Assembly: GCF_000003815.2 (NCBI RefSeq)
Contig: NC_049989.1
Location: 14,696,502-14,760,501, forward strand
From: Branchiostoma floridae
Taxonomy: Eukaryota; Chordata; Leptocardii; Amphioxiformes; Branchiostomatidae
Reading direction: 5' to 3'
Length of the DNA stretch: 64,000 nt
Made by a program: the position numbers and the translations under genes
The notes under the pieces: model-generated
Databases searched by the model: none
Seen by the model: the letters and a program-made list of their open reading frames with translations, nothing else
Told to the model about the DNA's origin: nothing
Shown here: piece after piece, positions 1-11,526 of the stretch
How positions within the stretch are numbered: the stretch's first letter is position 1
Layout of the letters: each line of letters opens with the position of its first letter

Positions 1-27
1 CGAGTCATCTGACATCTAACTTGTGTG

Positions 28-317
28 AGATTGTGTGGCACAATCGGCAGTGCATTGGGCTCAGGCCCAAGAGGTCTCGAGTTAGAACCTTGCGATGCCT
101 CCTAATCCTATCTTGTTCCCTTGGGAAAGGCACTTTACATGACTTTCCTCACCTCACCCAGGGGTAAAAATGGGTACCAAGATTTGACTAGGGCCGTCCG
201 TTGGATAAGACTTTAAATAGAGGTCCCTTGTTTGGGAAGAACCACACCCCAAGCACGTAAAAGAACCCGCCAGACTTAGAAGAGTAGGGAACCTTCCCGG
301 TGTGAGTGGATCAAAAA
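28..317 (+). repeat. tRNA-derived SINE, copy 1
   Basis: A tRNA-like head (box A-like TGGCACAATCGGCAGTG near 38 and a degenerate box B near 74-90) is followed by a body with recurring blocks: a cleaned AAAGGCACTTTACA stretch, TAAATAGAGGTCCC, CCACACCCCAAGCACGT and a terminal GTGAGTGGATCAAA. The same body recurs near 5.9, 20.0 and 50.4 kb, which makes it a dispersed family. It has no coding content. Confidence 0.7.
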
Positions 318-1012
318 CTTACAGTCGGTATATAGGCTACAGAATCTTCAGCATGTTGAAGTTGGTAGTCTCAAACAAAAGAAGAAGAGGACAGAGTGGT
401 TGGTCTGAGTTGGCCTGATTAGCCATAGCCCATGGTCCAAGTTGACAATAGTTAGACTCTTAGAGTCATCTGACATCCTTCATTAGTGTAGGAAGTCTTA
501 CATTGGATGGTATTGCGTTGTGTTGTTGTATTTTGGAGACTGTGGGTGGAGTAGTGTTCTTAGATTGTGGTCATTTGACATTCGTACCTGCGAATGGAAT
601 CATGGAATCGGCCGCTGAACGTCAAACAGCAGTGTTAGCGCTCGTTTGCATGTGCGATGTTCAGACCTTTGAACACCTCAAATAAACTTGCATCCAAAGC
701 ACCAAGGCGTGTTTTTCCATTGTCTGCGCGATACATTCATCGTCCTCTTTTAAGTGTTCTCAAACCACCACAACAGCCCAAACAATAGGGAAATACCACG
801 ATCTACGCTTTCCTTGATACCTTGATACTGCATCAAGGACAGAAGACTTCAGCCTGTTGTGTCCTGATCTTCGCTCTTCACGTGACATACTTTCGACAAA
901 CCCAGTATTTGTCTAGTCTGGACTTAAACTGGTTGACTCTGGTAGAGCGTTCCAGTTAGACACGGTTCTGACGCTTAAAACTTCCCTACATTAGCAGTGA
1001 TTTAGCACCCAC
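318..1012. other. Non-coding stretch, nothing recognised
   Basis: It contains only a 60-codon open frame without any domain signal. It is presumably the intron downstream of the minus-strand exon at 1013-1182. Confidence 0.4.
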
Positions 1013-1165
1013 CTGTGTCTGCTGTATGAGTTGATGTAGCTCCTTCAGTAAGTCCGGGATGCGGGTATCCAGGGCGGGGGACGAGGTGGCCGACTCCCCT
1101 CCAAACAGGGCGGAGCTGGAGGAGGCTGTGCTGGAGGCTGAGGCGGGGCCACGCCCACGACGCAT
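1013..1165 (-). CDS. First coding exon of an unrecognised gene (partial)
   Basis: Read on the minus strand, a good acceptor (ATCCACAG, exon from 1182) precedes an ATG at 1165. From there 51 codons run to a consensus donor (CAG|GTGGGT) at 1013/1012, ending in phase 0. The peptide begins MRRGRGPASASS, has a Ser/Ala-rich low-complexity stretch, and ends in a helical, coiled-coil-like segment (IPDLLKELHQLIQQTQ). The exon is clearly richer in GC than the flanking DNA and has coding-like codon use. Further exons must lie left of base 1. I do not recognise the family and assign no function. A weaker alternative is an exon that is open by chance, but the two good splice sites and the composition shift argue against it. 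Confidence 0.5.
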
Positions 1166-1862
1166 GGTGACGAGTTCAATTTCTGTGGATGAACAACAGT
1201 ACATGTAAATTAGCATGAAGGGCAGCTTTTGCAAGAGGCACTTATAACTAAGCACAAAGCATATATAGGATAAGGTAGAATCTTTAGCAAGGTAGCACAT
1301 AAGTGCTTTATTAATAATAATTAAGTGATTTTGGAGCCCGAACTGCAAATATTCTGAATAAGCCTTCTCACATTAGTCAGGACACATGTGCGGCGACAGG
1401 AATTCTAGGTAATATGTCAAAGGGTAAGGCACACAAAAAGTAAACTGTCCTTGTCTTGACCATTGTTTCGATTTCATAACAATATCCAAGCGTGCGTATT
1501 TCAAGACGTTCATGCAAAACAACAATACTTCATTTATGCATCTATCAAAAAACATAAAACTACAGCAAAAGTTCCCGCATAACTGAACGTTATATCATAA
1601 TTTGAGGACATTCAAAAATGTCTGTCAGCAGAAATTGAGATAATATTCCTTCTTCTGCTTGGGGATTACATAGTATCCCTGGTATTATCAAGAACCTCCT
1701 TGACTCCTTGTTATCATTCAGGAAACAGTTCAATGTGCCAACAACAAATATGAAGACCCCCCCCCCCCCCCCCCCCCTAAAAAAAAACTTTACACAAAGG
1801 ACCACAAAAACCTACGAAGACTTTTCAAAGTCTGTCGGCACTAGAAAGCAATCAAACCACAC

Positions 1863-1990
1863 CTGGCGACTTCCAAACAGTGTCTTGATGCTTTGGCGAT
1901 TGTCTCTCGTTGGTTCCGATTGAATAAAACGAGATTTTGATGTTTTTTATGACAAGTCAATAAATCAAGACCGTCTTGCCGCCATCTTGG
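1863..1990 (-). promoter_or_regulatory. Probable non-coding first exon/TSS of the minus-strand gene
   Basis: On the minus strand a YY1-type start-site motif (CAAGATGGCGGC) lies at about 1979-1990. It is followed by a tiny upstream frame and a donor, GTCGCCAG|GTGTGG, at 1863/1862 that could splice to the acceptor at 1182. This is inference from motif content only. Confidence 0.3.
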
Positions 1991-2229
1991 ATTGCAGATC
2001 TCGTCCAGAAGTCGAATTCTCGCGAGATTTAGAGAGAGTTGCTTGATAACATGCAAACGTAACGCAACATAAGTAGACTTTTAAAACAATATGTCAAGAA
2101 AAATAGATCACTTTTATCCAAACATTTGTAATTACCGTAACAATAATATTTTTATATTGAATAGCGTATTGATGTTATTTTTAGTTGCAAAATAATGGCT
2201 TAATTTTGGTGCAGTTTTAGTGATGTTTT

Positions 2230-2395
2230 TGCGGGTTGCTGCGGCTGTTACTCATTTGCACAGAAAGCAGCCACCATTTCCCGAAATCTGATCGTTTCGG
2301 TGTTTTTATGCGCTGAGTTTTTAACGAAATGCGACATTATCGCGGTTTTTAAAGTGCCAGAACTAAGTTATCATCAAGTCCGTCTCCAGGAACCG
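2230..2395 (+). promoter_or_regulatory. Candidate non-coding first exon, plus strand (perhaps CUEDC1)
   Basis: A relatively GC-rich stretch ends in a perfect donor (AACCG|GTGAGT, exon end 2395) without an obvious start codon. It sits head-to-head with the minus-strand start site near 1990, which suggests a divergent promoter. The nearest downstream plus-strand acceptor with coding potential is 16524, so it could be a 5' UTR exon of the CUEDC1 gene with a 14-kb intron. No transcript evidence is available. Confidence 0.25.
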
Positions 2396-2922
2396 GTGAG
2401 TAGACACAACTCGACTCGTAAACATCGATCTATTTTTCTTCCACCCATCTTGACACACACCTTCTGTTTTCAATCATGACGATTTTTGGCCCAAAGATCT
2501 TCCTCTTTCTTTGCATTCCACGAAAAGCTCCTTGGAGTAGGAAGACGAGTTTTCCTCAACTTATAAGATCTCGTGTCTTAAGAAACAACAGTCTGAATCT
2601 ATGTACACATGTCTGCTGGATAGAGCACGGTGCCAAATCATGACAGTTTTAATTGCCGACTTTTACACATGCAAATGAAGTCATGGGGGGGGGGGTAATA
2701 GAAGTCTTATATAATTATTTACCCTGACTCTAGCAAGAAATTATTCTTGACGTCTTGGAGTTGCATTGTTCTTGAATATCTTCAAGATGTTCCTGAGGTA
2801 AATTCCATAATGACATGCATATTCTGACAAATTATGTTTAACATAATGATGATGATGGGTGTACTATTTGATGATGATGTACAAATACTGAAATAGGAAC
2901 AACAGACATCATGGTTTCGATA

Positions 2923-3129
2923 CTGTATAACTAACTATATAAGCAGGGATTTAATTTCACAAATAATATGGGGATAGAGGTTTTGGGTTGGTGGACAAAA
3001 CAAGGGTAGCCGGGAAGAAGACGGAACAAGCATTTTCACAGTGGCTTTAAGTTTAAATTTACGGTGAATATATAGGTTACTGCAAAAACTGCGAACGTTA
3101 AACCACTGCACAAAATTCAATATTTACAG
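2923..3129. mobile_element. MITE, TACTGTAAAT family, copy 1
   Basis: The element is bounded by TA dinucleotides. It begins CTGTA and ends ATATTTACAG|TA, and internal text (sequence like GCGAACGTTAAACCACTGCA) is shared with copies at 33189-33390 and 34841-35051. A TA target and CTGTAAAT-type termini suggest a Tc1/mariner-type non-autonomous element. The left terminus of this copy is degenerate. Confidence 0.5.
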
Positions 3130-3359
3130 TATTCTAATACCATATTTTTGCATAGAAAGACTTGAGACCACTCACCAAGTACTTACTTCTAGTTCATTAC
3201 CTTCAGATATACATCAAATACACAATATAGGTATCTCGTCTACCTTGTTGGACAAGATAATTAGTGAAGGGTTCATGCCTGTTGGGCCTGTTTGAATGTC
3301 AAAAGTTACTCCTGTAAATTAAGTATATAGAATCTTTTGGGGTGCTAGAAGCTTGATTT

Positions 3360-3500
3360 TAAACAGGCCAGTTGTAACAGTGGGCTTCAAGCGCTGCCAA
3401 ACTGATCATGCCAACAGCTCTGAGCTTTTGGCATTGTGGTTTGCAGGTTGGATTGTGATCCGGCTGTCCGGGTTCGGCGCGGGTTCGAATCCTGGAAATA
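3360..3500 (+). repeat. Possible tRNA-derived SINE head
   Basis: GGGTTCGAATCCTGG at about 3481-3495 matches a Pol III box B, and a box A-like TGGCATTGTGG lies about 50 bases upstream. It does not fold convincingly as a functional tRNA. Confidence 0.35.
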
Positions 3501-3784
3501 ACCTTTGAGTCGGGATGTTGTTTCTTTCTGGTTGTTTCACAGTGGCTGATAGTATTATGACACAAAAGATGTATTTCTTTTTTTCAATCATAGAAACTAA
3601 AAGTTAAAATACAGTACTTAAAAGTAAAATGAGGGTCCCTTGTTAGAGGAGGTGCCTCGAGCATGTTACAACAACCTCATTACCCAGATGGTATGCAGGC
3701 TACTGGTGTGGCTGTAATAATAGAAAAACTGGAATGATAATGATAATCTGAAGCATTTAAAATATTCTTGCATGCATCATCACA

Positions 3785-4069
3785 ATAGCCTGGATACAAC
3801 ACTGTTTCAAGGGCCTATACAGCCTAACTCCTCGGCTCTAGGGCCAACATTACCCCAAGGAAATTCTAAAGCAGTAGCCTGGGTACCTTCTGATTTCCAC
3901 CAGGGCTCCTTACACTAGCTACCGTAAAGAGTAGCGAGTGTAAGGAGCCCCGGTGGAAATCGGTTGGTACCCAGGCTACTAGTACTAAAGCGGGCCCCTC
4001 TGAGTTATTAGTAGCCCCTGATATTGCTGAGATAGAATATTATTGAAAGGAGTCTGGTATCCAGGCTAT
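3785..4069. repeat. Nested palindromic element
   Basis: An inner inverted repeat of about 45-base arms (3873-3920 against 3931-3980, starting GTAGCCTGGGTACC and ending in its complement) surrounds the loop ACCGTAAAGA. It is nested in an outer pair, ATAGCCTGGATA at 3785 and TATCCAGGCTAT at 4058. This looks like one hairpin MITE family inserted in, or grown from, a relative. Confidence 0.75.
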
Positions 4070-4191
4070 CATCACACTTATCATGTGTCTAGTGTTACGT
4101 TCAATTATCATAAGTATTGAGTCTGCTGTCTGGTTAACAAACTGTTGTCTTCTTCAATTCTGATACATGTACATTTATACCAGTATCACAG

Positions 4192-4286
4192 TAACATATT
4201 ACATGATGTAGCATTACACTATAAGTTGATAGTATAACACATTACATGATGTAGCATTGCACTATAACATATTACGTGATATAGCA
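4192..4286 (+). repeat. Short tandem repeat, about three imperfect units
   Basis: Units of the form ACATATTACATGATGTAGCA followed by TT(A/G)CACTATA recur about three times with small indels. Confidence 0.65.
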
Positions 4287-4289
4287 TGT

Positions 4290-5910
4290 TTGAATAGTTG
4301 ATACATTGGTTAGAGCATCTTTGATAGCTTTGTCTATATTTGACATCACCCTGTGAAACAGGATGTTACTAGATCATGGAGCTTCCAGAAGAAGGTTTCT
4401 CATGGACAAGTCATTTGTAACGTCACGGCCCCATTTTCTAGTGCACATCGGGAGGTCACCAGATGTTTTCTGTTGTACAGAGAAATGTACATCACCAAAA
4501 CATCTTGCACTGAAAGAGACATTGCATTATCAACAATTGCTATATCATTTAGGGGCCAGCAGATTTTAGACTGGCATCTAAGTCACATACTGTTGTTAAG
4601 ATGTCAAAATTTACATTTAGCTCATGCCAAGAGGATAATAGAAATGTTTGGAAATGTACTATTGATGTTGTCTTACCTTGTTTCCTATTGGATATCCAAA
4701 ATTGTCTTCAGTTCTTTTGCATTCATAAGGTATAAAAGACCAGTTTCTCAAAGATCACTTCAGTGATAGTAACGGTATTAGTAATAGTAATACTAGTGTT
4801 ACTGGCAAGATAGTGGATGCTATATCTAAAAGTAAAACGACTGGCTGTTTCCAAAACCATATCCAGCTGCTTGCGTAACTGCTTTTTGTCATATCTTATT
4901 ACCTGGATGTCTAAATAATGTTCATCAACGCAATTGTGCTATTGTTTGGAAAAATTGTTTAGACTTTGGAGCTTTGTTTCATTTTGTTTGATAACCAGCA
5001 CTACTGGTAACAGGTTTTTAAGAGCCTAGACCAAAGGCTTTGTCAATGGGAGGGGCTGTTGTGTCGTTAATGGTTAGACTCAATTGTACTTGACACATGA
5101 CCATGGCTGTGTCATTGATTTTGTGTGATTTTACTAATGACCTGTCACAGGATTCTCTGTTCAACTGCCTTCCAATATTATTACTCGGGATAGCAATTTT
5201 GATATGATTTGATATAATTTACTTATCAAGGAAACATATGATATTGAATTGTTTTTGTCATAGTTTTGAATTTAAGATGTAGGTATATAACATGATTTGG
5301 GGTGAAATTGTATTTCTTTATTTCGAAAGAATCATTTATATCCAGTGAAAATTAAAGGGACTTTATCAAATTAGGACTGGCTAGGTCAGGGCTGTTTCCA
5401 TCGTTAGAATACTTTGTTCATTTGTACATCCCACTCATTGTTGGGAGATCATAATTGTAAATTTTGGTTGTTAAACCTGTTATTTTAAGATGGCAAAAAT
5501 ACGCTTTCATCAATTCCATGTTATGATATTCAGATTTTCTGGATGCACGGTGAAATTTAGGTCCTTCCTAACAAGCAAATTTGTGTAGAGGATGGAGGGA
5601 CGGGTACTGGGTACTACTAAAGACAGCCTGGGTTTGAATATATTTTGTCAAGACTTTGAAACTGGATACAGAATGAGGCTCTAGTCTCTACGAAAAATCA
5701 CTGTTCCCAAAGAACTGCATTCTTCTGCCTTAAGCCTTAGCAAAGAAAGGTGTTGGGCTCACTGTTTATCTTCCAACAGCTGCACACTCTAAATCTGTAC
5801 GTACAGGAGATACCTGTGGAACTAGAACAGGTGTCATGTAACACTCATGTGGACAGTCTGTACAGGTTTGAGGTGTGATGGGAGAAACTTCATGAATCCC
5901 AAGAAAGATG
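4290..5910. other. AT-rich non-coding stretch
   Basis: One 137-codon open frame (4353-4766, plus strand) shows no domain, no coding composition and no splice context, so I do not call it a gene. Nothing else was recognised. Confidence 0.4.
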
Positions 5911-5911
5911 T

Positions 5912-6200
5912 GGCATTGTCTTGTCCAATTGGTAGGTTGTTTTGCCCAGAAACCAGAGGTGCTGGGTTCAAAACCCCTAACAATAGTAACATGCCCCGAT
6001 GTTGTGCCATTGCGGATCCCACCTTACACTACTTTCCTCACTTCACTCTAGCTTCAGTTAGGGACATCCAACAGTGACCCTCAGTTAAAACGTTAAACAG
6101 AGGTCCCTGAATGAGAAGAGCCACACCTCGAGCACGTTAAAGAACCCAACACACTTATCAAAAAGTGTAGGTGTTCTTCCGGTATGAATGAATCAAATAA
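5912..6200 (+). repeat. tRNA-derived SINE, copy 2
   Basis: The head has box A-like ATTGGTAGGTTG and box B-like GGGTTCAAAACCC (about 5963-5976). The body carries the family blocks GTTAAACAGAGGTCCC, CCACACCTCGAGCACGTTAA and a terminal ATGAATGAATCAAAT. It is in the same orientation as copy 1. Confidence 0.75.
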
Positions 6201-6604
6201 ACCTGTCTAGATATGCAGCTTGTAGTTATATTCAGTACTGTTCAGTACAAACCTGGTATGTTAGTTGTTACCCCCACATAGGGGTTTACCGGGTATGCAT
6301 TTACCAACTAACAAACTATTAAGTATGAAGAGAAAAGTTGCTCTTTTGCTGACCATTGTCCTTATAGTTATTTCTTCATTGTTGAAGGAATGGTCAATGA
6401 TGTAGGACAGGTGTTATTTTTCTTTGTGTGTGGTGTGTGTGTTGACAAGCTTCCAGGTGTAATGATATGGTTGACCTGGTGTCCTTGGCCAAATTCTTGG
6501 TGACATCACACATCACAGGTGCATGCCTTCTCTGACCCAGTACAAGAAGCTTTGTCAGAATTTTGACTGAAAGGTGTTACAATAGCTTACAGCTCTGTAA
6601 CTTA

Positions 6605-6840
6605 GGCACGATCTACACACAGTTTTTCCCGATATCGGCGAGCCTACAACCATTCGCCGACAGCTTTCTTTCATCGTCTAGATGGAACTGCTATATTGCC
6701 ATTACTATATCGGGAAAATTTCTCCCGAAAGGTCCAGACCATTCGTACGATACCTTACCGATACCTTAGCAGGGGTTCCCGACATCTGCCGATATCGGCG
6801 GATGGGGCTACATCGGGAAAAAATGTGTCTAGATCGGGCC
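6605..6840. mobile_element. Harbinger-like MITE with TTA target duplication
   Basis: The termini are inverted: GGCACGATCTACACACA at the left and the complement of GGCCCGATCTAGACACA at the right, each followed by TTTTTCCCGAT. TTA is found on both outer sides (6602-6604 and 6841-6843). The 236-bp interior is full of CGATATCGG dyads and has no transposase. A 3-bp TTA duplication with GG-starting ends fits PIF/Harbinger. Confidence 0.75.
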
Positions 6841-7176
6841 TTATTATCAGCTTAGGTCAGCCACAAAATACACATGTACTTTGTGGTCACTATCTGTTTG
6901 TACAGTAACAGTAGACCCAAACTGTTTCTACCCATGCTTACCACATCCCCATTTTGACTACAGTACATCCGTCAAGATAATTACATCCATATGTACACAT
7001 TTCTACATTCTCATCATTCTGCAAGTGCATTTACAATGTTCCTGCGTACTATAGCAACAGATCAAATACATGTAGAATTTGTCTCCCTACTCTAGGCTGA
7101 CTATCAAACATACACTTTGGCTGTCCCTGAGGAATATCTTTAGTTGCTAGAATCTAGATAAAGTGTTGCTGTCCTT

Positions 7177-7328
7177 ACTCTCCAAGCAGAGGTTGGTGGG
7201 AAAGATTGTGACCTATTCCTATCATATTTTTTTTTCGACCGGCCTTCCCGTTGGTGGGAAGGCCGGTCGAAAAAAAAATATGATAGGAGTAGGTCATGAT
7301 TTTTCCCACCAACCTCTGCTTGGAGAGT
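7177..7328. repeat. Near-perfect 152-bp palindrome
   Basis: Arms of about 73 bases (7177-7249 and 7256-7328, ACTCTCCAAGCAG to its complement) flank a 6-base loop. The inner part GACCGGCCTTCCC is perfect and there are only a few mismatches overall. The outer arm text (CCTCTGCTTGGAGAGTAGC) recurs alone at about 14190-14209, so it belongs to a dispersed family. Confidence 0.85.
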
Positions 7329-7339
7329 AGCTGTCCTTA

Positions 7340-8540
7340 AATTCCCCTGTGCCTATCTCCGACAACTACTGTAGGCAACTATACAGCAGAACAACTTCTA
7401 TTGTTGATGTTGCCATACTGATTATACAATACCAGGTGTATTTCTTCTTCCGAAGTTTCATTTCTGATATGAATCATGATATGATAGGATCTATGAGTCT
7501 GACCGAGTTTCCGTTACAAATGGCTTCCATCTCAATTTGTAATAAAACATTTACCCACATATTTTATTCATGCGTAATGTTACATTACCTATATTGGCAT
7601 GTTTATCTTTTGCTCAAAAGTGCAAGATCATTTATTTGTGACATTTCTTTATAGAAATCTATTACAATGTACCTACATAAATATATATATTTCCTAATAT
7701 ATCTTAATATTGAACAGATTCTATTTATTTCACATCAATTTTTTTTCTTACATATGATACATGTCTTTGCTCAGCACCACTGAGTGAATACATACAAAAT
7801 TCTGATCTTTCATCTTGTTATAAAGATAACACTTGAATCAAACTAATTCATATTTTCTGATAAGTAATTGATACCAGTATACAAATATACCATATCTTAC
7901 TCAGTTACTGTATAATTTCAAATGGGAGTTCCATAACATTAGATGACTGTTATTTAGTAAGATTTATTATGTTAACTAAGTCAAATTTTGGAACTTCTTT
8001 TTCAAAAGATTTTTGTGATCTCAGCTCTGGTATATTCTCTGTATGATTATATACTAAGCTTCTAACTTCTGCCCTCCCCCGCTATAATTATGATTTCAGT
8101 GATTATTGGTTTATTGATTACTTAGTACAACAATTGATTTACGCTGACATTAGGGAGGCTTTAGTGGCCTGGTGTATCTATGGCTGACATATGCTAGGTT
8201 TTACGGGCTGTCAAGAACTACATGTAGTGTATCCCGATATTTTAGCATGGCCTACGCAGTTTCTCTATCAAAAATAGGTCCATTATGACATAGGGGACAC
8301 ATGGAGAAAGAGCAGATGTTTTGAACAAATCCTTTGGATGATTCGCTGCGACGGTATGTAAATTAGATTCCTTCCTGACTGATACTAGTGATAGAATGGT
8401 TGTCGTTCCTATCCCTTGTAGTCAGCTGCGTGGCGCAGTGTCGTGGGCATAATTGATGAGGGCTGCCTCTTGCTTTTAGGTCAGGGTTGTTTTCAGATTA
8501 TAATGTACAACGAATCATACTACAGGTACAGTGTGGTGCA
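7340..8540. other. AT-rich non-coding stretch
   Basis: No coding exon, domain or clear repeat was recognised. The 101-codon frame at 7349-7654 looks random. Confidence 0.4.
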
Positions 8541-8925
8541 GTGTTCTAGCCAGCCTGAATGTTATTCCGTCACCTGGATTTTGATTGAAAATCCTGGCAA
8601 GCGCCAGTGGTTGCCATGCAACAGTCCAAGGGGGGGTCCAGGAAAATTTTGAAATCTAAGACCCTCTGAAATGCTATTTCCTGCATTTTGAGGGGCAAAT
8701 TTTACTGGTAGAAACTAGACTCAGCTTGGTTTAATGGCATCTGTGCTGAATTTCAAGAGATCATTGCAAAACTTCATTTGTTTAATATCTTTGCATGCCG
8801 ATTTTTGTCAGTCACAGAGGACAGAATGGGCAAAATTTTTGTCCGTCCCCAGCTGCAAAATTCGATCAAATGACGGAAGGATGGATGCTGAATAGAACCC
8901 TGGTGTGGTGGGTCCAACTCCAAGG
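8541..8925. repeat. Dispersed repeat, pair A copy 1
   Basis: About 360 bases are shared, with 15-20% divergence by eye, with 37455-37785 in the same orientation. Shared blocks include CTGGATTTTGA, GTCCAGGAAAATTTTGAAAT, CCTGCATTTTGAGGGGCAAA and GTCCCCAGCTGCAAAATTC. It carries no coding function and is a transposon-derived family. Confidence 0.7.
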
Positions 8926-9361
8926 TTACAATGTAATTTCATGGCAACAGTTGTTTTATATTCACTTCTGTTCCAAACAGACCTAAGTGTATTGTGTATG
9001 TAACATTGTTTTGAAATATAGATGCTGCATGTTTGGCTCAGCACTCTGTGCCAATCATGATACGTAAATTTTTTCCTCTATAACACATAGCTCCTTTGTT
9101 CTCGTGATAGCCATTGAATGGAAGTGCGTAATGAATAGATGACAATGTCGAGTCTGCGTTTGGACGAAGGTTATAGATTCTGGTAACAAGCCAAATAGAA
9201 GCCTTTAACACTAGTACAGCATTGTACTACTAATAGAAAAGTGGAAAAGGAGAAAAAAATTTCAAACATCTTTGATGTTTGAAAACTGAAAGTACTCTTA
9301 CTTTTGAATCATTTCTCTGTATTTGTTTGGGAAACGTGTATTTTTTATAGATTGCCTAAAG

Positions 9362-9491
9362 CAGGGCTCAAAATATTGGGTGCACATGCACCTCTGTGAT
9401 GTGCACCCAAAAATAGAGTTGTGCACCTAAATTTTTAGGTTAGGTGCACCAATGCACGTTCATGTATTCCTAAAAATGAATTTAGAGCCCC
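9362..9491. mobile_element. hAT-like MITE of the CAGGGCTC(A/G)AAAT family, copy 1
   Basis: It begins CAGGGCTCAAAATATT and ends with the approximate complement (TTTAGAGCCCC). The interior is an imperfect hairpin of GTGCACC words. Related termini occur near 20.55, 24.54-24.89 and 63.36 kb. Confidence 0.5.
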
Positions 9492-9704
9492 GTTAACTGT
9501 CTTCCCGGACAAAAATAGAGGAAGAATTCTTCCAGAATATAATGGGGGTGCGATAGAGTCACTTCCTGATAATGAATGCTATGACCTTGAATTTGAATCC
9601 TTGAGAAACAGCTAGCGCTACCAGGAATGGCATTGATTCCCTTTCATCTGTTAACTCTCCAGGCAAGTAGTTGCCTGTTATTCATAGAATTCCAAGGCCT
9701 GTAA

Positions 9705-10095
9705 GGCCTAGGAAAAAAATATTGTGTTTCCTATTTCCTACCCTAGAAAAACCTGCCCAAACTAGACTTTTTTTGGTGGGTAATGAAGTCACATAGCTTC
9801 CATTAAAGAGTTTTTATGCAGCCTTCTTCCTATTGAAGTGAAAACACCACTGTCCTTTCTAATGAAGGATAAATGTATCTATTCTATTATGCACAAAATG
9901 AAAGTTTGACATTGAAAGACAAGTGTCCTCATACATTTTAGTTCACTTTGTACAACTGTAGTGTAATATGTCTCACTAGAGTTTTGGCCAGCATAAAAGA
10001 AATAACCAGAAAAAAAGATAATCTCTACCTACCAAGTGAACCCTAATTTTTTCAGGGCTGAAACAGGAAACACAACATTTTTTTCCTAGGCCCGA
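9705..10095 (+). mobile_element. MITE, GGCCTAGGAAAA family, copy 1
   Basis: The inverted termini are GGCCTAGGAAAAAAATATTG and the complement of CAACATTTTTTTCCTAGGCC. A 9-base direct repeat GGCCTGTAA flanks both ends (9696-9704, 10096-10104) as a likely target duplication. A second copy lies inverted at 15436-15807 and shares the whole 370-390 bp interior. Confidence 0.8.
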
Positions 10096-10232
10096 GGCCT
10101 GTAACTGCTCTCAAGGGCGTCGGTGGATCTAGGCACACGCCTGTAATCTAGAGTCCCACTCGAATTGCTGTCTATAGCAATCCAAGCATGACTCAAAGTA
10201 GCATTATCGTGTGAATGCAAGAATTTGAATTA

Positions 10233-11523
10233 GGCCCACTTTACATTACGTTTTTCGCGTTAGCGGGACTGGCGTTAGCGGGACTGCGTTAACGGGAGCC
10301 CCGTGTAAAGAGAGTTCCCGTTAACGTAGTCCCGCTAACGCCAAATTTTCTCCCGTCCACTCCGAAGCGTACGGCCGAAGGCTCAGCGGGAGTCCCCGTC
10401 AACGCCAAACTGCGTATAAAGAGAACACGTCGGGCTCGCGTTAGCGGGAGTCAGGGTTTAGACGTTTAGCATAAAGCGCGCGCTTATTAGCATATGGCGC
10501 GAAAATGGTAGGTACAGATTTGCAAAACATTGGAGGAAAATTGCCAGCAGCGATCATGTTCATAACGCTGGGTAAGAATACAGTGATAAGAAAACAGTCT
10601 TCCGATAGTTACTTTTTTTTATACTAGTAGAATGAATGTCAACCCAAAATCAACCCGAACTACGCAGAAAAAATAGTTTTCACGGCCTGCCTTTTCCGTA
10701 ATGGCCACCTACGCAGGCTCTTACGTCAATCGGGTCTGCAGTCAACCTTCAAAGCAGGCGGGATGTCAGCGAAAAATAGTCTCATTCTCACATTTTTGGA
10801 CGACCTATTTTTGCACAATTTTCGTGGAAGACCTTTAAAAAAATATACAAGTTCGATTCCGAATAATTTCTCCTGCAATACATCGTTACGTTGTACCGAA
10901 ACCAGAAGCCGCTATCTCTGCAAATTTTGTATAAAGTAATCCCATTACGCGTCTCCGATTGGCCGTTGCTATGACAGTGGTGGCCGTTGCTATGACATTG
11001 GTGGGGAAATTCCCGCTACATGAACTGCTGGCAGCTTGAGTTTTTACGTACGAGGTAGTTATTATACCTGCAGGAATTATGCGTATATCACGGTTATTTC
11101 AGTACGTAGCCATAATTTAGCAGGTCATCACTGAAAGAAAGGGATCTTCTATCAAACAGTTCGCTTTGAAAGGGTTTTTAAGTGCTTTTTTATCGAAAAT
11201 TTTGTGGTCGAAGTTACCGGAAGTGTCAGCGAAACAACAACGTAGGCAGGGACTTGTATTTCTCATGCAAGTCACGTATTTGAATTTTCAATCACTTGGT
11301 AGCGGTACGCAAACAAAAAATTTACGGTTGTTCAATATAACAACGTGCAGCTAAAAAAAACTGCGATCTTAACGGGTAGAATTTCACCAAGATTTTACAA
11401 TCCACCGCGCGCCGCGGGTGTCCTGTCAGATTTCCGGGCGGTGTGTCTAAAGAGGTGCCGATAGCGGCGTCCCGATAACGGGGAATTTACCGCTAACGCG
11501 AAAAGCGTAATGTAAAGTGGGCC
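10233..11523. mobile_element. 1.29-kb non-autonomous Harbinger-like transposon
   Basis: The ends are GGCCCACTTTACATTACG at the left and its exact complement at the right, each continuing (T/C)TTTTCGCGTTAGCGG. TTA flanks both sides (10230-10232, 11524-11526). The subterminal 150 bases repeat the word GTTAGCGGGACT and form a GTTAACGGGA hairpin. The interior has no transposase or other recognisable frame; the longest frame is 62 codons at 11166. It fits PIF/Harbinger by target site. Confidence 0.8.
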
Positions 11524-11526
11524 TTA

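Noticed and set aside
3360-3500. Functional tRNA gene
   Set aside because: Box B is good, but no cloverleaf with acceptor pairing could be drawn; read as a SINE relic.
4353-4766. 137-codon plus-strand open frame
   Set aside because: No domain, no coding-like composition, no splice sites or neighbours; chance frame in AT-rich DNA.
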